Counted from the first letter of the stretch, positions 25,239-35,195 are shown. The stretch is 64,000 nt of DNA from Schlegelella_A sp038318385 (GCA_038318385.1 JBBQCD010000018.1:1-64000), one strand, 5' to 3'. Program-made: numbers and translations. The notes: generated by a model not told the origin, from the letters alone.

Positions 25239-25739
25239 CTACGGTCGCCAAACCAGGCAGACCGCACGCGCTTCCATCGCTTCGCCGAGACCGACCGGTC
25301 CCAGCCCTTCGGCGGTCTTGGCCTTCACGCTGACCTGATCGAGGGCGACGACCAGCGCCTGGGCGATGCGATGCCGCATCGCCGGGATGTGCGGAGCCAG
25401 CTTTGGAGCCTGTGCGATCACGGTCGCGTCGACGTTGCCGATCTCCCAGCCGGCAAGCTTGACGCGGCGCGCCGCTTCGGCGAGCAAGGCGAGCGAATCG
25501 GCGCCCTTGTACTGCGCGTCCGTGTCCGGGAAATGATGGCCGATATCGCCCAGGGCGCAGGCGCCGAACAGCGCGTCGGTGATGGCATGGCACAGCGCGT
25601 CGGCGTCGGAGTGCCCGAACAGTCCTCGGCTGTGCGGCACTTCCACGCCGCCCAGCACCAGCCTGCGGCCTTCGCGGAGCGCGTGAATGTCCCAGCCTTC
25701 ACCGACACGCCACAGTCCCGGCCTCGCCTTATTCATCAT
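25239..25739 (-). CDS. ispF: 2-C-methyl-D-erythritol 2,4-cyclodiphosphate synthase
   Basis: MEP-pathway enzyme of 166 residues that cyclises CDP-ME2P to MEcPP. The metal ligands sit in GWDIHAL and LFGHSDADALCHAITDALFG, and the CDP pocket in DIGHHFPDTD and VKAKTAEGLG. The ATG at 25739 overlaps the ispD stop as ATGA; earlier in-frame starts inside ispD are not favoured. Confidence 0.96.
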   Translation of the reverse strand: MMNKARPGLWRVGEGWDIHALREGRRLVLGGVEVPHSRGLFGHSDADALCHAITDALFGACALGDIGHHFPDTDAQYKGADSLALLAEAARRVKLAGWEIGNVDATVIAQAPKLAPHIPAMRHRIAQALVVALDQVSVKAKTAEGLGPVGLGEAMEARAVCLVWRP

Positions 25740-26434
25740 GTCCGTGCTTTCAACAGGCGCTCGGCCAGCTCGAAGTCGGCTGGCCACGTGAGCTTGAAAT
25801 TCTCCAGCGCGCCCGGGATCAGCCGCGGCGCCAGACCCAGGGCCTCGACAGCGCCGGCCTCGTCGGTGACCGCGTCGCCGGCGGCGCGCAGGGCACGCTG
25901 CAGCAGTTCGATCCGGAACATCTGCGGCGTCTGCGCCTGCCAGGTCGCACGCCGCTCGAGCGTGGCGGCGACGCGACCGTCGCGCTCGATCTTGAGGGTG
26001 TCGGCCACCGGAAGTGCCAGCAGGCCGCCGACCGCGTCATCGCCGCAGGCGTCGATCAACCGTTCCACCCATTCGACGCGCACCAGGCAGCGCGCGGCAT
26101 CGTGGACCAAAACCCAGTCATCCGCCGCGGCGCCGGCGGCGCGCAATGCCGCGAGGCCGTTGGCCACGCTGGCGGCGCGGGTGGCGCCGCCGCAGCGAAC
26201 GAGCGCCACCCGAGCGGAGACGGGCACGTGACGTTCGAAATCGGCATCGTCGGGTGCCACCACCACGGTGACGGTGTCGATGCGTACCATCGCCGTCAGG
26301 GCGTCCAGCACGTGCGCGACGACGGCCTTCCCGGCAATGGAAACGTACTGCTTCGGCAGGCTCGAACCGCTGCGCGACCCACGGCCGGCACAGGGCACCA
26401 GCAGATGGCAGCGTGCGGACGACGGACTCCTCAT
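25736..26434 (-). CDS. ispD: 2-C-methyl-D-erythritol 4-phosphate cytidylyltransferase
   Basis: Nucleotidyltransferase of 232 residues, third step of the MEP isoprenoid pathway. The CTP-binding loop is PCAGRGSRSGSSLPKQY; VHDAARCLV, LPVADTLK and WQAQTPQMFR are the other family signatures. Coupled to ispF. Upstream, between it and mfd, lies a 282-base divergent region with a weak TATACT on the minus strand (26509-26504). Confidence 0.96.
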   Translation of the reverse strand: MRSPSSARCHLLVPCAGRGSRSGSSLPKQYVSIAGKAVVAHVLDALTAMVRIDTVTVVVAPDDADFERHVPVSARVALVRCGGATRAASVANGLAALRAAGAAADDWVLVHDAARCLVRVEWVERLIDACGDDAVGGLLALPVADTLKIERDGRVAATLERRATWQAQTPQMFRIELLQRALRAAGDAVTDEAGAVEALGLAPRLIPGALENFKLTWPADFELAERLLKART

Positions 26435-26646
26435 GAACCGGCTCCGCCGGACGGCGCGCGAGGTGCGGGCGGTGGTCCGTGCAGGGCATTCATGGGCCGA
26501 ACGAGTATATGAAACGCTCCGCCGGTCAGGCCGCCCCGCGCCGCGTCGCGACCGCGCCGGTCGCCGTGTCCCGATCGGCTTGACGCGACGGCCAGCGAGT
26601 CCTGGGGTCGGCCGGTCACGCGGCGACGCTGCGAGGGCCCGCTACC

Positions 26647-26652
26647 TACAAT
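26647..26652 (+). promoter_or_regulatory. Probable -10 element for mfd
   Basis: TACAAT on the plus strand, 65 bases before the mfd ATG. The -35 is not convincing. Nothing else stands out in the ispD/mfd intergenic region of 26435-26716. Confidence 0.35.
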
Positions 26653-26716
26653 CGAGCGCGCAATCCATCCCGGTCTTTCCTTCCCGATCTGGCGCCCTGG
26701 CGCTGTCACCAGAGCC

Positions 26717-29700
26717 ATGCAGCTGCCCGCCCTCGCCCCCGGTAAACGCCACACCCTGCCGCGCCCCGTCGGCTCGGCCGATGCCCTGCTGCTGGCGCGT
26801 TTCGCGCGCCGCGCGCACGGCCTGAAGCAGCTCGTCGCCATCGTCACCGCGGAGCCTGCCGACACGCAGCGCCTGGAAGACGAACTCGCGTTTTTCGCGC
26901 CGGAGTTGCGTGTCGCCGTGTTCCCCGACTGGGAGACGCTGCCCTACGACACCTTCTCGCCGCACCAGGACCTGATCTCCGAGCGCCTGGCCACTCTCTG
27001 GCGGATCCGCCAGGGCGAGGTCGACGTCGTCCTGATGCCGGCGTCGACCGCGCTGGTGCGGCTGGCGCCGCCGGGGTTCCTGGCCGGCTACACCTTCCAC
27101 TTCAAGACCAAGGAGAAACTCGACGAGGCGGGACTGAAGGCGCAGCTGACTCTGGCCGGTTATTCACACGTCAGCCAGGTCGTTTCGCCCGGCGAGTACG
27201 CGGTGCGCGGCGGACTGATCGACCTGTTCCCCATGGGCTCGGCCGTGCCGTATCGCGTCGACCTGTTCGGCGACGAGGTCGACTCGATCCGGACCTTCGA
27301 CCCGGACAGCCAGCGCAGCCTCTACCCGGTGCCCGAGGTGCGCCTGCTGCCGGGCCGCGAATTCCCGATGGACGAGGACGCGCGAGCCGCGTTCCGGGCG
27401 CGCTGGCGCGAGCAGATCGAGGGTGACCCGACCAAGGTCCGCGTCTACAAGGACATCGGCGCCGGCATCGCCACCGCCGGCATCGAGTACTACCTGCCGC
27501 TCTTCTTCGACGCCACGGCGACGATCTTCGACTACCTCGGCACCGAGGCGATGCTGGTGCTGCACGGCGAGGTCGACGCCGCGCTGAAGCGCTTCTGGGC
27601 CGACACGCGCGAGCGCCACCGCTTCCTCCAGCACGATCGCGAACGCCCGATCCTCTCCCCCGAGACGCTCTTCCTCAAGCCCGAGGACTTCTTCGGCCTG
27701 ACCGCGCCGCACGCGGTGCTGGCGCTGCGCGGCGCTTCGATCGACGGCTCGATCTCCGAGGCCGCGCAGCCGCTGCCGGAACTCGGCGTCGACCGCGGCG
27801 CTCCCGAGCCGCTGCAGCGCCTGCAACGTCACGTGCAGGCGACGCCGAACCGGGTGCTGATCGTCGCGGAGAGCGAAGGCCGGCGCGAGAGCCTGCTCGA
27901 ACTGCTGCGCGACAACCGCATCGAGCCGCCGAGCGTGATCTCGCTGGCGGAATTCCAGGCCGGCGACGAGCGCGTCGCCATCGCGGTGGCGCCCCTCGCC
28001 GAGGGCTTCGTCTGGCGCGACGACCACCTCGCCGAGGCGATCGAGTTCATCACCGAGACCGAGCTCTTCGCGACGCCGCCGACCACGCGCCGGCGTCGCC
28101 GCCAGGAACAGGTGAGCGACGTCAGTGCGCTGATCAAGGACCTGTCCGAGCTCAAGCCCGGCGACCCCGTGGTGCACGTCAACCACGGCATCGGCCGCTA
28201 CTGCGGCCTCAAGACCATCGACCTCGGTGCCGGCGAAGGCGGCGAGAGCGAATTCCTGCACCTCGAGTACGCCGACAACGCCACGCTGTACGTGCCGGTT
28301 TCCCAGCTCCATCTGATCGCGCGCTACACCGGGGTCAGCGCCGAGGAGGCGCCGCTGCACCGGCTCGGCTCCGGTCAATGGGAGAAGGCCCGACGCAAGG
28401 CCGCCGAGCAGGTCCGCGACACGGCTGCCGAGTTGCTGAACCTGTACGCCCGGCGAGCCGCGCGCGAGGGCTTCGCGTTCCGCTTCCAGCCGCACGACTA
28501 CGAGGCCTTCGCGGCGAGTTTCGGCTTCGAGGAGACGCCGGACCAGCAGGCCGCGATCCACGCGGTGATCCAGGACATGATCTCGCCGCAACCGATGGAC
28601 CGACTGGTCTGCGGCGACGTCGGCTTCGGCAAGACGGAGGTCGCGCTGCGCGCCGCCTTCGTGGCGGTGAATGGTGGCAAGCAGGTCGCGATCCTGGCGC
28701 CGACGACGCTGCTGGCCGAACAGCACTTCCAGAACATTTCCGACCGCTTCGGCAAGTGGCCGATCAAGGTTGCCGAGCTGTCGCGCTTTCGCTCCACCAA
28801 GGAGATCAAGGCCGCACTCGAAGGCCTGGCCGACGGCACCATCGACATCGTCGTCGGCACCCACAAGCTGCTCAGTCAGACGGTGCAGTTCAAGCGTCTG
28901 GGCCTGCTGGTGATCGACGAGGAGCACCGCTTCGGCGTGCGCCACAAGGAGGCGATCAAGGCGATGCGCGCCGAGGTCGACGTGCTGACCCTGACGGCCA
29001 CGCCGATCCCGCGCACGCTCGGCATGGCGCTTGAAGGCCTGCGCGACCTGAGCGTCATCGCGACCGCGCCGCAGCGCCGCCTGGCGATCAAGACCTTCGT
29101 GCGCAACGAATCCGGCGGCACGATCCACGAGGCCGTGCTGCGCGAATTGAAGCGCGGCGGCCAGGTCTACTTCCTGCACAACGACGTCGCCACGATCGAG
29201 CACCGCCGCGAGACCTTGCAGGCGCTGATCCCGGAAGCACGCATCGCCGTCGCCCACGGCCAGATGCCCGAGCGCGAACTCGAGCGGGTGATGCGTGACT
29301 TCGTCGCCCAGCGCCACAACGTTCTTCTGTGCTCGACCATCATCGAGACCGGCATCGACGTGCCGAGCGCCAACACCATCGTCATGAGCCGCGCCGACAA
29401 GTTCGGCCTGGCGCAACTTCACCAGCTGCGCGGCCGCGTCGGCCGCTCGCACCACCAGGCCTATGCCTACCTGCTGGTGCCCGACGTCGAGGGCCTGACC
29501 AAGCAGGCATTGCTGCGCCTCGAGGCGATCCAGCAGATGGAAGAGCTCGGCTCGGGCTTCTACCTCGCGATGCACGACCTCGAGATCCGCGGCGCCGGCG
29601 AGGTGCTGGGCGAGAACCAGAGCGGCAACATGCTCGAGGTCGGCTTCCAGCTCTACAACGACATGCTGTCCGAAGCGGTGCGTTCGCTGAAGGCCGGGCG

Positions 29701-30256
29701 CGAGCCGGACCTCCTGGCGCCGCTGGCGGCGACGACCGAGATCAACCTGCACGCCCCGGCACTGCTGCCCGACGCCTATTGCGGCGACGTCCACATCCGC
29801 CTGTCGCTCTACAAGCGCCTGGCCACGGCCAGCCGGCCCGAGCAGATCGACGCCCTGCTCGAGGAGATCACCGACCGCTTCGGAAAGCTGCCGCCACAGG
29901 GCCAGACTCTCTTCGACGTGCACCGGCTGCGCGTGCTGGCCAAGGCCTACGGCGTGACCAAGATCGACGCCGCGCCGCAACTGACGGTCATCAGCTTCCT
30001 GCCCAACCCGCCCGTCGACGCCATCCGCATCATCGAGCTCGTGCAGAAGAATCGCGACATCAAGCTCGCCGGCAACGACAAGCTGCGCGTCGAGCGGCCG
30101 CTCGCCGACGCCCATGCGCGCGCCCAGATGGCCCGCGACGTGCTGCGCTCGCTCGGCATGCCGAAGGTGCCGGCGCCAACGCCAGCGCCGACGGTCGCCA
30201 CCCGCGCCGCCCTGGACGACGACGAGACCGCGGCGATCGCCCGGCCGCTGCGGTGA
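26717..30256 (+). CDS. mfd: Transcription-repair coupling factor Mfd
   Basis: DNA translocase of 1179 residues that displaces stalled RNA polymerase and recruits UvrA. In order: UvrB-like N-terminal domains (FFAPELRVAVFPDWETLPYD), the RNAP-interacting CarD-like domain (HVNHGIGRYCGLKTIDLG), the translocase with Walker A VGFGKTEVALRAAF and VIDEEHRFGVRHKE, the motif VI segment LHQLRGRVGRSHHQAYAYLL, and the C-terminal TRCF domain. Full length for the family. Its stop overlaps the GTG start of serB. Confidence 0.98.
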   Translation: MQLPALAPGKRHTLPRPVGSADALLLARFARRAHGLKQLVAIVTAEPADTQRLEDELAFFAPELRVAVFPDWETLPYDTFSPHQDLISERLATLWRIRQGEVDVVLMPASTALVRLAPPGFLAGYTFHFKTKEKLDEAGLKAQLTLAGYSHVSQVVSPGEYAVRGGLIDLFPMGSAVPYRVDLFGDEVDSIRTFDPDSQRSLYPVPEVRLLPGREFPMDEDARAAFRARWREQIEGDPTKVRVYKDIGAGIATAGIEYYLPLFFDATATIFDYLGTEAMLVLHGEVDAALKRFWADTRERHRFLQHDRERPILSPETLFLKPEDFFGLTAPHAVLALRGASIDGSISEAAQPLPELGVDRGAPEPLQRLQRHVQATPNRVLIVAESEGRRESLLELLRDNRIEPPSVISLAEFQAGDERVAIAVAPLAEGFVWRDDHLAEAIEFITETELFATPPTTRRRRRQEQVSDVSALIKDLSELKPGDPVVHVNHGIGRYCGLKTIDLGAGEGGESEFLHLEYADNATLYVPVSQLHLIARYTGVSAEEAPLHRLGSGQWEKARRKAAEQVRDTAAELLNLYARRAAREGFAFRFQPHDYEAFAASFGFEETPDQQAAIHAVIQDMISPQPMDRLVCGDVGFGKTEVALRAAFVAVNGGKQVAILAPTTLLAEQHFQNISDRFGKWPIKVAELSRFRSTKEIKAALEGLADGTIDIVVGTHKLLSQTVQFKRLGLLVIDEEHRFGVRHKEAIKAMRAEVDVLTLTATPIPRTLGMALEGLRDLSVIATAPQRRLAIKTFVRNESGGTIHEAVLRELKRGGQVYFLHNDVATIEHRRETLQALIPEARIAVAHGQMPERELERVMRDFVAQRHNVLLCSTIIETGIDVPSANTIVMSRADKFGLAQLHQLRGRVGRSHHQAYAYLLVPDVEGLTKQALLRLEAIQQMEELGSGFYLAMHDLEIRGAGEVLGENQSGNMLEVGFQLYNDMLSEAVRSLKAGREPDLLAPLAATTEINLHAPALLPDAYCGDVHIRLSLYKRLATASRPEQIDALLEEITDRFGKLPPQGQTLFDVHRLRVLAKAYGVTKIDAAPQLTVISFLPNPPVDAIRIIELVQKNRDIKLAGNDKLRVERPLADAHARAQMARDVLRSLGMPKVPAPTPAPTVATRAALDDDETAAIARPLR

Positions 30257-30975
30257 ACGCGCCGCTCCCGGCCATCGAGCACGCCCCCGGACTCTGGGTC
30301 CGCGGCATCGCCCCGCCGCTGCGGCTGGCCGACTACCGCCTGATCGCCTTCGACATGGACTCGACCCTGATCTCGATCGAGTGCGTCGACGAGATCGCGG
30401 CAGCCGTCGGCCGCAAGGCCGAGGTCGCGGCGATCACCGAGGCGGCGATGCGCGGCGAGATCACCGACTACAAGGACAGCCTTCGAAGGCGGGTCGCGTT
30501 GCTCAAAGGTGTCCCCGAAGGCGCGCTCGAGACGGTGTACACCGAGCGGCTGCGCCTCAATCCCGGCGTCGAGCGCTTCGTTGGCGCGTGCCGCGACGCG
30601 GGGCTGCACACCCTGCTGGTCTCCGGCGGTTTCACGTACTTCAGCGACCGCGTCCGCGACCGCCTCGCGATCGACGAGACCCGCTCCAACGTCCTGGAGA
30701 TCGTCGACGGCGCGCTCAGCGGGCGAATGGTCGACCAGCCCTGGGGCGACATCTGCGACGGCGCGGAAAAGCGCCGCGCGGTGCTGCAGAGCTGCGAGCG
30801 GCTCGGCATCGAACCGGCCCGTGCCATTGCCGTGGGCGACGGCGCCAACGACCTGCCGATGATGGCGGCAGTCGGCCTCTCGATCGCCTACCACGCCAAG
30901 CCGGCGGTCCGCGCGCAAGCCTCGGTCGCGATCGTCGACGGGGGCATGGACCGTGCGCTCGAGATCCTGCGCTGA
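30253..30975 (+). CDS. serB: Phosphoserine phosphatase
   Basis: HAD-family enzyme of 240 residues, last step of serine synthesis. The nucleophile and general acid are Asp34 and Asp36 in AFDMDSTLI; also VSGGFTYFSDRV and GDGANDLPMMAAVGLSIAYH. The GTG at 30253 overlaps the mfd stop as GTGA. The N-terminus lacks the ACT-like extension of the E. coli enzyme, as in other betaproteobacterial SerB of similar size. Confidence 0.94.
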   Translation: MNAPLPAIEHAPGLWVRGIAPPLRLADYRLIAFDMDSTLISIECVDEIAAAVGRKAEVAAITEAAMRGEITDYKDSLRRRVALLKGVPEGALETVYTERLRLNPGVERFVGACRDAGLHTLLVSGGFTYFSDRVRDRLAIDETRSNVLEIVDGALSGRMVDQPWGDICDGAEKRRAVLQSCERLGIEPARAIAVGDGANDLPMMAAVGLSIAYHAKPAVRAQASVAIVDGGMDRALEILR

Positions 30976-31169
30976 CGAGGCCGCCGCGCCCATGATGCTG
31001 CGACTTCGGCGGGGTCCCAGGCCCCGCCGCGCGCTCCGGGAATCACCCGTTCCGGATGCCCGCCGATCCGGATAGAGTGGCGTCGTCACGGCCGGCGCCC
31101 GCTTCGATCACGATCGAGTGTCCGACCTTCCACTCCAGACTCCCGCTCGAACTTCAGAGGACCAGACTC

Positions 31170-32147
31170 ATGCAGAACTCCAGCTTCGATCTTCGCCGCC
31201 GCAGCCTCGTGCTGGCCGCCGCCGGCGGCGCCGCCCTCACGGCTGCCCCCTGGGCGTTCGCCCAGCAGAAGTTCATCAACATCTTGACCGGCGGTCAGAG
31301 CGGGGTGTACTACCCGATGGGCGTGGCGCTTTCGCAAATCTGGGGCAAGGCGCTCCCCGATGCCAAGGTGACGGTCCAGTCGACCAAAGCCTCGGCCGAG
31401 AATCTCAACCTTCTCGAAGCCGGCCGCGGCGAGATTGCATTCACCCTCGGCGACGCTCTTTCCGATGCCTGGAGGGGCGAGAAGGAGTCGGGCTTCAACG
31501 CGCCGCTGAAGAAGCTGCGCGCCGTCGCCGGGATCTATCCCAACTTCATCCAGATCGTCGCCTCGGGCTCCTCCGGCATTCGCACACTCGCCGACCTGAA
31601 GGGCAAGCGGATTTCCGTCGGCGCGCCGAAATCGGGCACCGAGCTGAATGCACGCGCGATCCTCAAGGCCGCGGGTCTGACCTATGGCGACTTCGCCAAG
31701 GTCGAGTACCTCGCCTTCGGCGAATCGGTGGAGCTGATGAAGAACCGCCAGCTCGATGTGACCCTGCAGTCCGCGGGACTGGGCGTGGCTTCGATCCGCG
31801 ACCTCGCGACCTCGGTGCCGATCGTGGTCGTCACGATCCCCGCCGACGTCGTCGCCAAAGTCGGTGACGCCGCCTACCAAGCGGCGGTGATCCCCGCGAA
31901 CACCTACACCGGCCAGACGACCGACGTGGCGACGGTCGCGATCAAGAATTTCCTGGTCTCGCACCAGGGCGTGGCCGACGACACCGTCTATGCGATGACG
32001 AAGTCGATGTTCGAGCACCTCGACACCCTGGTGGCCGCCCACAACGCTGCCAAGGGCATCACCCGCGAGGGCGCGACGACCGGCACATCGATCACCTTCC
32101 ACCCCGGTGCGGTGCGTTACTACCGCGAAGCCGGGCTGATGAAGTAA
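31170..32147 (+). CDS. TAXI-family TRAP transporter solute-binding protein
   Basis: Periplasmic receptor of 325 residues. The signal has a twin-arginine look (DLRRRSLVLAAAGGAALTAA, cleavage near AFAQQ). The mature protein starts FINILTGGQSGVYYPMG, the TAXI (TRAP-associated extracytoplasmic immunogenic) signature, with GKRISVGAPKSGTELNARAI further on. Start chosen at 31170; the upstream 38 in-frame codons are unconserved. It pairs with the fused permease downstream. Confidence 0.94.
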   Translation: MQNSSFDLRRRSLVLAAAGGAALTAAPWAFAQQKFINILTGGQSGVYYPMGVALSQIWGKALPDAKVTVQSTKASAENLNLLEAGRGEIAFTLGDALSDAWRGEKESGFNAPLKKLRAVAGIYPNFIQIVASGSSGIRTLADLKGKRISVGAPKSGTELNARAILKAAGLTYGDFAKVEYLAFGESVELMKNRQLDVTLQSAGLGVASIRDLATSVPIVVVTIPADVVAKVGDAAYQAAVIPANTYTGQTTDVATVAIKNFLVSHQGVADDTVYAMTKSMFEHLDTLVAAHNAAKGITREGATTGTSITFHPGAVRYYREAGLMK

Positions 32148-32226
32148 ACCGGGCGGCGCCGCGCGCCGCCGTCGAACGGCACGCGGGCGGCGTCGTCTCT
32201 CGAAGCCCTGTGGACCGCCGCACGCC

Positions 32227-34281
32227 ATGACGATCTCCGAAGCCCTCGAGCCTCCTGCCGCAGACGCCGATCTCCAGGCACCAACCGATCACGCGCCGCC
32301 CTTCACCGGCGCGCTGTTCTGGATCGCGATCGTCTTCTCGACGTTCCAGATCGTCACCGCGGCGTTCAGCCCGCTGTCGAGCATCGTCGTTCGCGCGGTC
32401 CACGTCGGCTTCCTGCTGCTGGTGACGTTCGCCCTTTATCCGCCGTTGCGGCAGCGCTGGTTGGGCTGGCTGATCGGGGCGGTCGCTTTCGCCGGAGGCC
32501 TCTACCACTGGGTGTTCGAGGCCGACCTGGTGCAGCGTGCCGGCGAGATGACGCAGGCCGACATGGTCGTCGGGGTGCTGACGATCGTCCTCGTCTTCGA
32601 GGCGGCGCGCCGCATTCTCGGTTTCGCGCTGCCGCTGATCTGCGCCCTCTTCCTGCTCTACGGCCTCTTCGGTCAGTACCTGCCGGGAGAACTCGCGCAC
32701 CGCGGCTTCGGCCTGGACCAGATCGTCGGCCAGCTCGGCTTCGGCACCGAAGGCATCTACGGCACGCCGACCTACGTGTCGTCGTCCTACATCTTCCTCT
32801 TCATCCTTTTCGGCGCCTTCCTCGAGCAGGCCGGGATGATCACCCTTTTCACCGACTTCGCCCTCGGCATGTTCGGCCACACCAAGGGCGGGCCGGCCAA
32901 GGTCGCCGTGGTGTCGTCCGGGCTGATGGGCACCATCAACGGCTCCGGCGTGGCCAACGTGGTGACGACCGGCCAGTTCACGATCCCGCTGATGAAGCGC
33001 TTCGGCTACAAGGCCGAGTTCGCCGGCGGCGTCGAGGCGACGGCGAGCATGGGCGGGCAGATCATGCCGCCGGTGATGGGGGCGGTCGCCTTCATCATGG
33101 CCGAGACCATCAACGTGCCCTATGTGGAGATCTGCAAGGCCGCCGCCATCCCGGCGCTGCTGTATTTCCTGACTGCGTTCGTGATGGTCCACCTCGAGGC
33201 CGGCCGCGCCGGCCTGCTCGGCATGGCCAAGGAGGACTGCCCGAATCCCTGGACTGCCATGCGGGAGCGCTGGTACCTGATCCTGCCGCTGGTCGTGCTG
33301 GTCTGGCTGCTGTTCTCGGGCTACACGCCGCTCTTCTCGGGAATGATGGGCCTGGCGCTGACCGTCGTCCTGATCTTCGGCGCGGCCATGACGCGGCGCT
33401 TCGGCGGACGCGGCCTGCAGGTGATCTTCTGGATCCTGATCGGTCTGGCCGCGTCTAGCTTCGTGAAGTACGGGATCGGCGCGATCATCACGCTCGCGTT
33501 GCTGATGGCTGTCGTGCTGTTCTTCGTCAAGGGCGGTCGCGAAACATTGCGCACCGCCCTGTTCGCACTCGCCGACGGCGCGCGTCACGCGCTGCCGGTG
33601 GGCGTGGCCTGCGCGCTCGTCGGCGTCATCATCGGCATCCTGACGCTCACCGGCGCGGCGACGACGTTCGCCGGCTACATCATCCAGATGGGCCAGACCA
33701 GCCTGATGCTGAGCCTCGTCCTGACGATGCTCGTCTGCCTGATCCTCGGCATGGGCATCCCGACGATCCCGAACTACATCATCACCAGCTCGCTCGCCGC
33801 ACCGGCACTGCTGACCCTCGGCGTGCCGCTGATCGTCTCGCACATGTTCGTCTTCTACTTCGGGATCATGGCCGACCTGACACCGCCGGTCGCGCTCGCG
33901 GCGTTCGCCGCAGCGCCGATCGCCCGCGCTTCAGGCATGAAGATCGGTCTGCAGGCGATGCGCATCGCGATCGCCGGCTTCATCATCCCGTTCATGGCGG
34001 TCTACGATCCGTCGCTGATGCTGGTGTCCGGCACCTGGGGCGACACCGCCTACGTCGTCTTCAAGGCCATTGTCGCCATCATCCTCTGGGGCGGGACCGC
34101 CATCGGCTACTGGGTCGGGCCGCTGCGCTGGTACGAACGCGTCTGGGCCCTCGTTGCAGCAGGGTTCCTGATCGCCGCTCTGCCATGGACCGACGAGGTC
34201 GGCCTGGGGATGGGCCTGGCGCTGGCCGTCTGGCACGCCCTGCGGCTGCGGGCGGGACGAACCGCCACCGCCGGAGCGTGA
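32227..34281 (+). CDS. TRAP transporter fused permease (4TM/12TM)
   Basis: Inner-membrane permease of 684 residues in which the small DctQ-like and large DctM-like parts are fused, as is usual for TAXI systems. About 16-18 hydrophobic helices. Conserved stretches include GTPTYVSSSYIFLFILFGAF, GSGVANVVTTGQFTIPLMKR, EATASMGGQIMPPVMGAVAF and GMGIPTIPNYIITSSLAAPA. Secondary, sodium-driven uptake of an organic acid is the usual role. Confidence 0.95.
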   Translation: MTISEALEPPAADADLQAPTDHAPPFTGALFWIAIVFSTFQIVTAAFSPLSSIVVRAVHVGFLLLVTFALYPPLRQRWLGWLIGAVAFAGGLYHWVFEADLVQRAGEMTQADMVVGVLTIVLVFEAARRILGFALPLICALFLLYGLFGQYLPGELAHRGFGLDQIVGQLGFGTEGIYGTPTYVSSSYIFLFILFGAFLEQAGMITLFTDFALGMFGHTKGGPAKVAVVSSGLMGTINGSGVANVVTTGQFTIPLMKRFGYKAEFAGGVEATASMGGQIMPPVMGAVAFIMAETINVPYVEICKAAAIPALLYFLTAFVMVHLEAGRAGLLGMAKEDCPNPWTAMRERWYLILPLVVLVWLLFSGYTPLFSGMMGLALTVVLIFGAAMTRRFGGRGLQVIFWILIGLAASSFVKYGIGAIITLALLMAVVLFFVKGGRETLRTALFALADGARHALPVGVACALVGVIIGILTLTGAATTFAGYIIQMGQTSLMLSLVLTMLVCLILGMGIPTIPNYIITSSLAAPALLTLGVPLIVSHMFVFYFGIMADLTPPVALAAFAAAPIARASGMKIGLQAMRIAIAGFIIPFMAVYDPSLMLVSGTWGDTAYVVFKAIVAIILWGGTAIGYWVGPLRWYERVWALVAAGFLIAALPWTDEVGLGMGLALAVWHALRLRAGRTATAGA

Positions 34282-34291
34282 CCCAGCGGCG

Positions 34292-34681
34292 ATGCCGGTG
34301 ATCGCCGCCCTGTGCCTGGCGGCCGGTGCGTGGCACGCGACCGTCCCCGTCGACCGCTTCAGGCTGCGCTGGGAGCACTCGATCGAGAAGATCGAATGGG
34401 ACGAGGACTGGCTCGTCGCCGGCGCCTGGCTGTTCCTCGACGACGCGTCGGTGCGCGGTTCGGGCGCCGGCATGGAGCCACCGCCCGATTCCCGGCTGCG
34501 CGATGGTGCCTGGCACTATCGGCCGGCCGACCCGTGGCGACGCGAGGTGGTCCTCGCACGTTCGACATTCGTGCGCGACTACGAGCTGTGCGTGCGCGGC
34601 CGCTGTCGTCCGCTCTCGGACTGGATTCCGGTGTCGGCGGGAGCGACGACGCTCACCGCCTGCCCGACCGCTCGACCCTGA
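34292..34681 (+). CDS. DUF1850 domain protein, TAXI-TRAP accessory
   Basis: Small protein of 129 residues with an N-terminal hydrophobic segment (PVIAALCLAAGAWHATV). FRLRWEHSIEKIEWDEDW is the DUF1850 signature. Known: this family is found next to TAXI-type fused TRAP permeases. It starts 10 bases after the permease, so it is part of that operon; its role is unknown. It converges with the RraA-type gene, with only seven bases between stops. Confidence 0.88.
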   Translation: MPVIAALCLAAGAWHATVPVDRFRLRWEHSIEKIEWDEDWLVAGAWLFLDDASVRGSGAGMEPPPDSRLRDGAWHYRPADPWRREVVLARSTFVRDYELCVRGRCRPLSDWIPVSAGATTLTACPTARP

Positions 34682-34688
34682 ACGCGCT

Positions 34689-35195
34689 TCAGCCGGCGGC
34701 TGCGAGCACCACGATGCCGTCGGCGTCGGCGTAGAGCCTGTCGCCCGGACGGATCCAGACGCCCTGGATGCGCACGGGTACGTCCCGCTCGCCTTCGTTT
34801 CGCTTCTCCGGCGGCATTGGCATCAAGGCGAGAGCGCGGACGCCGACCGCGCACGAGCGCAGTTCGTCGACGTCACGGACGCAGCCGTCGACGACGATGC
34901 CGGCCCAGCCGTTCTTCGCCGCTGCGGCACCGATGTTGCCGCCGACCAGGGCACGCCGCATCGAGCCCCCCCCGTCGACGACCAGCACGCGGCCGGCACC
35001 GGACGACTCGAGTACCGCCTTGACAACGGAGTTGTCCTCGAAGCAGCGGACGGTGCTGACCGTGCCGGAGAACTTCGCCACGCCGCCGTAGTCGTGCCAT
35101 AGCGGAGGTAGCACCCGGAAGGCGCCGCTGGTATCGGCCTTGTGCAGATCGCAGAGGTCGCAGGTGGCGAAGTCGGTCATCGTCGGCTTGCTCAT
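34689..35195 (-). CDS. RraA-family protein, likely 4-hydroxy-4-methyl-2-oxoglutarate/oxaloacetate aldolase type
   Basis: Protein of 168 residues with the RraA fold (RVLVVDGGGSMRRALVGGNI). Two groups share this fold: RNase E inhibitors such as E. coli RraA, and HMG/CHA aldolases. The aldolase motif G-x20-R-D-x2-E is present as Gly86, Arg107-Asp108 and Glu111 (VDGCVRDVDEL), whereas E. coli RraA has Gln in place of that Asp. That favours a metal-dependent pyruvate aldolase or oxaloacetate decarboxylase. AAGGA lies before ATG 35195. It follows the ThDP enzyme by 71 bases on the same strand, so it probably belongs to the TetR-controlled catabolic locus. Confidence 0.85.
   Translation of the reverse strand: MSKPTMTDFATCDLCDLHKADTSGAFRVLPPLWHDYGGVAKFSGTVSTVRCFEDNSVVKAVLESSGAGRVLVVDGGGSMRRALVGGNIGAAAAKNGWAGIVVDGCVRDVDELRSCAVGVRALALMPMPPEKRNEGERDVPVRIQGVWIRPGDRLYADADGIVVLAAAG

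Noticed and set aside
27164..30115. Open frame of 983 codons on the minus strand opposite mfd
   Set aside because: Composition is typical of an antisense shadow (Asp/Gly/His/Arg-rich, no domains), while the plus strand encodes a complete Mfd.
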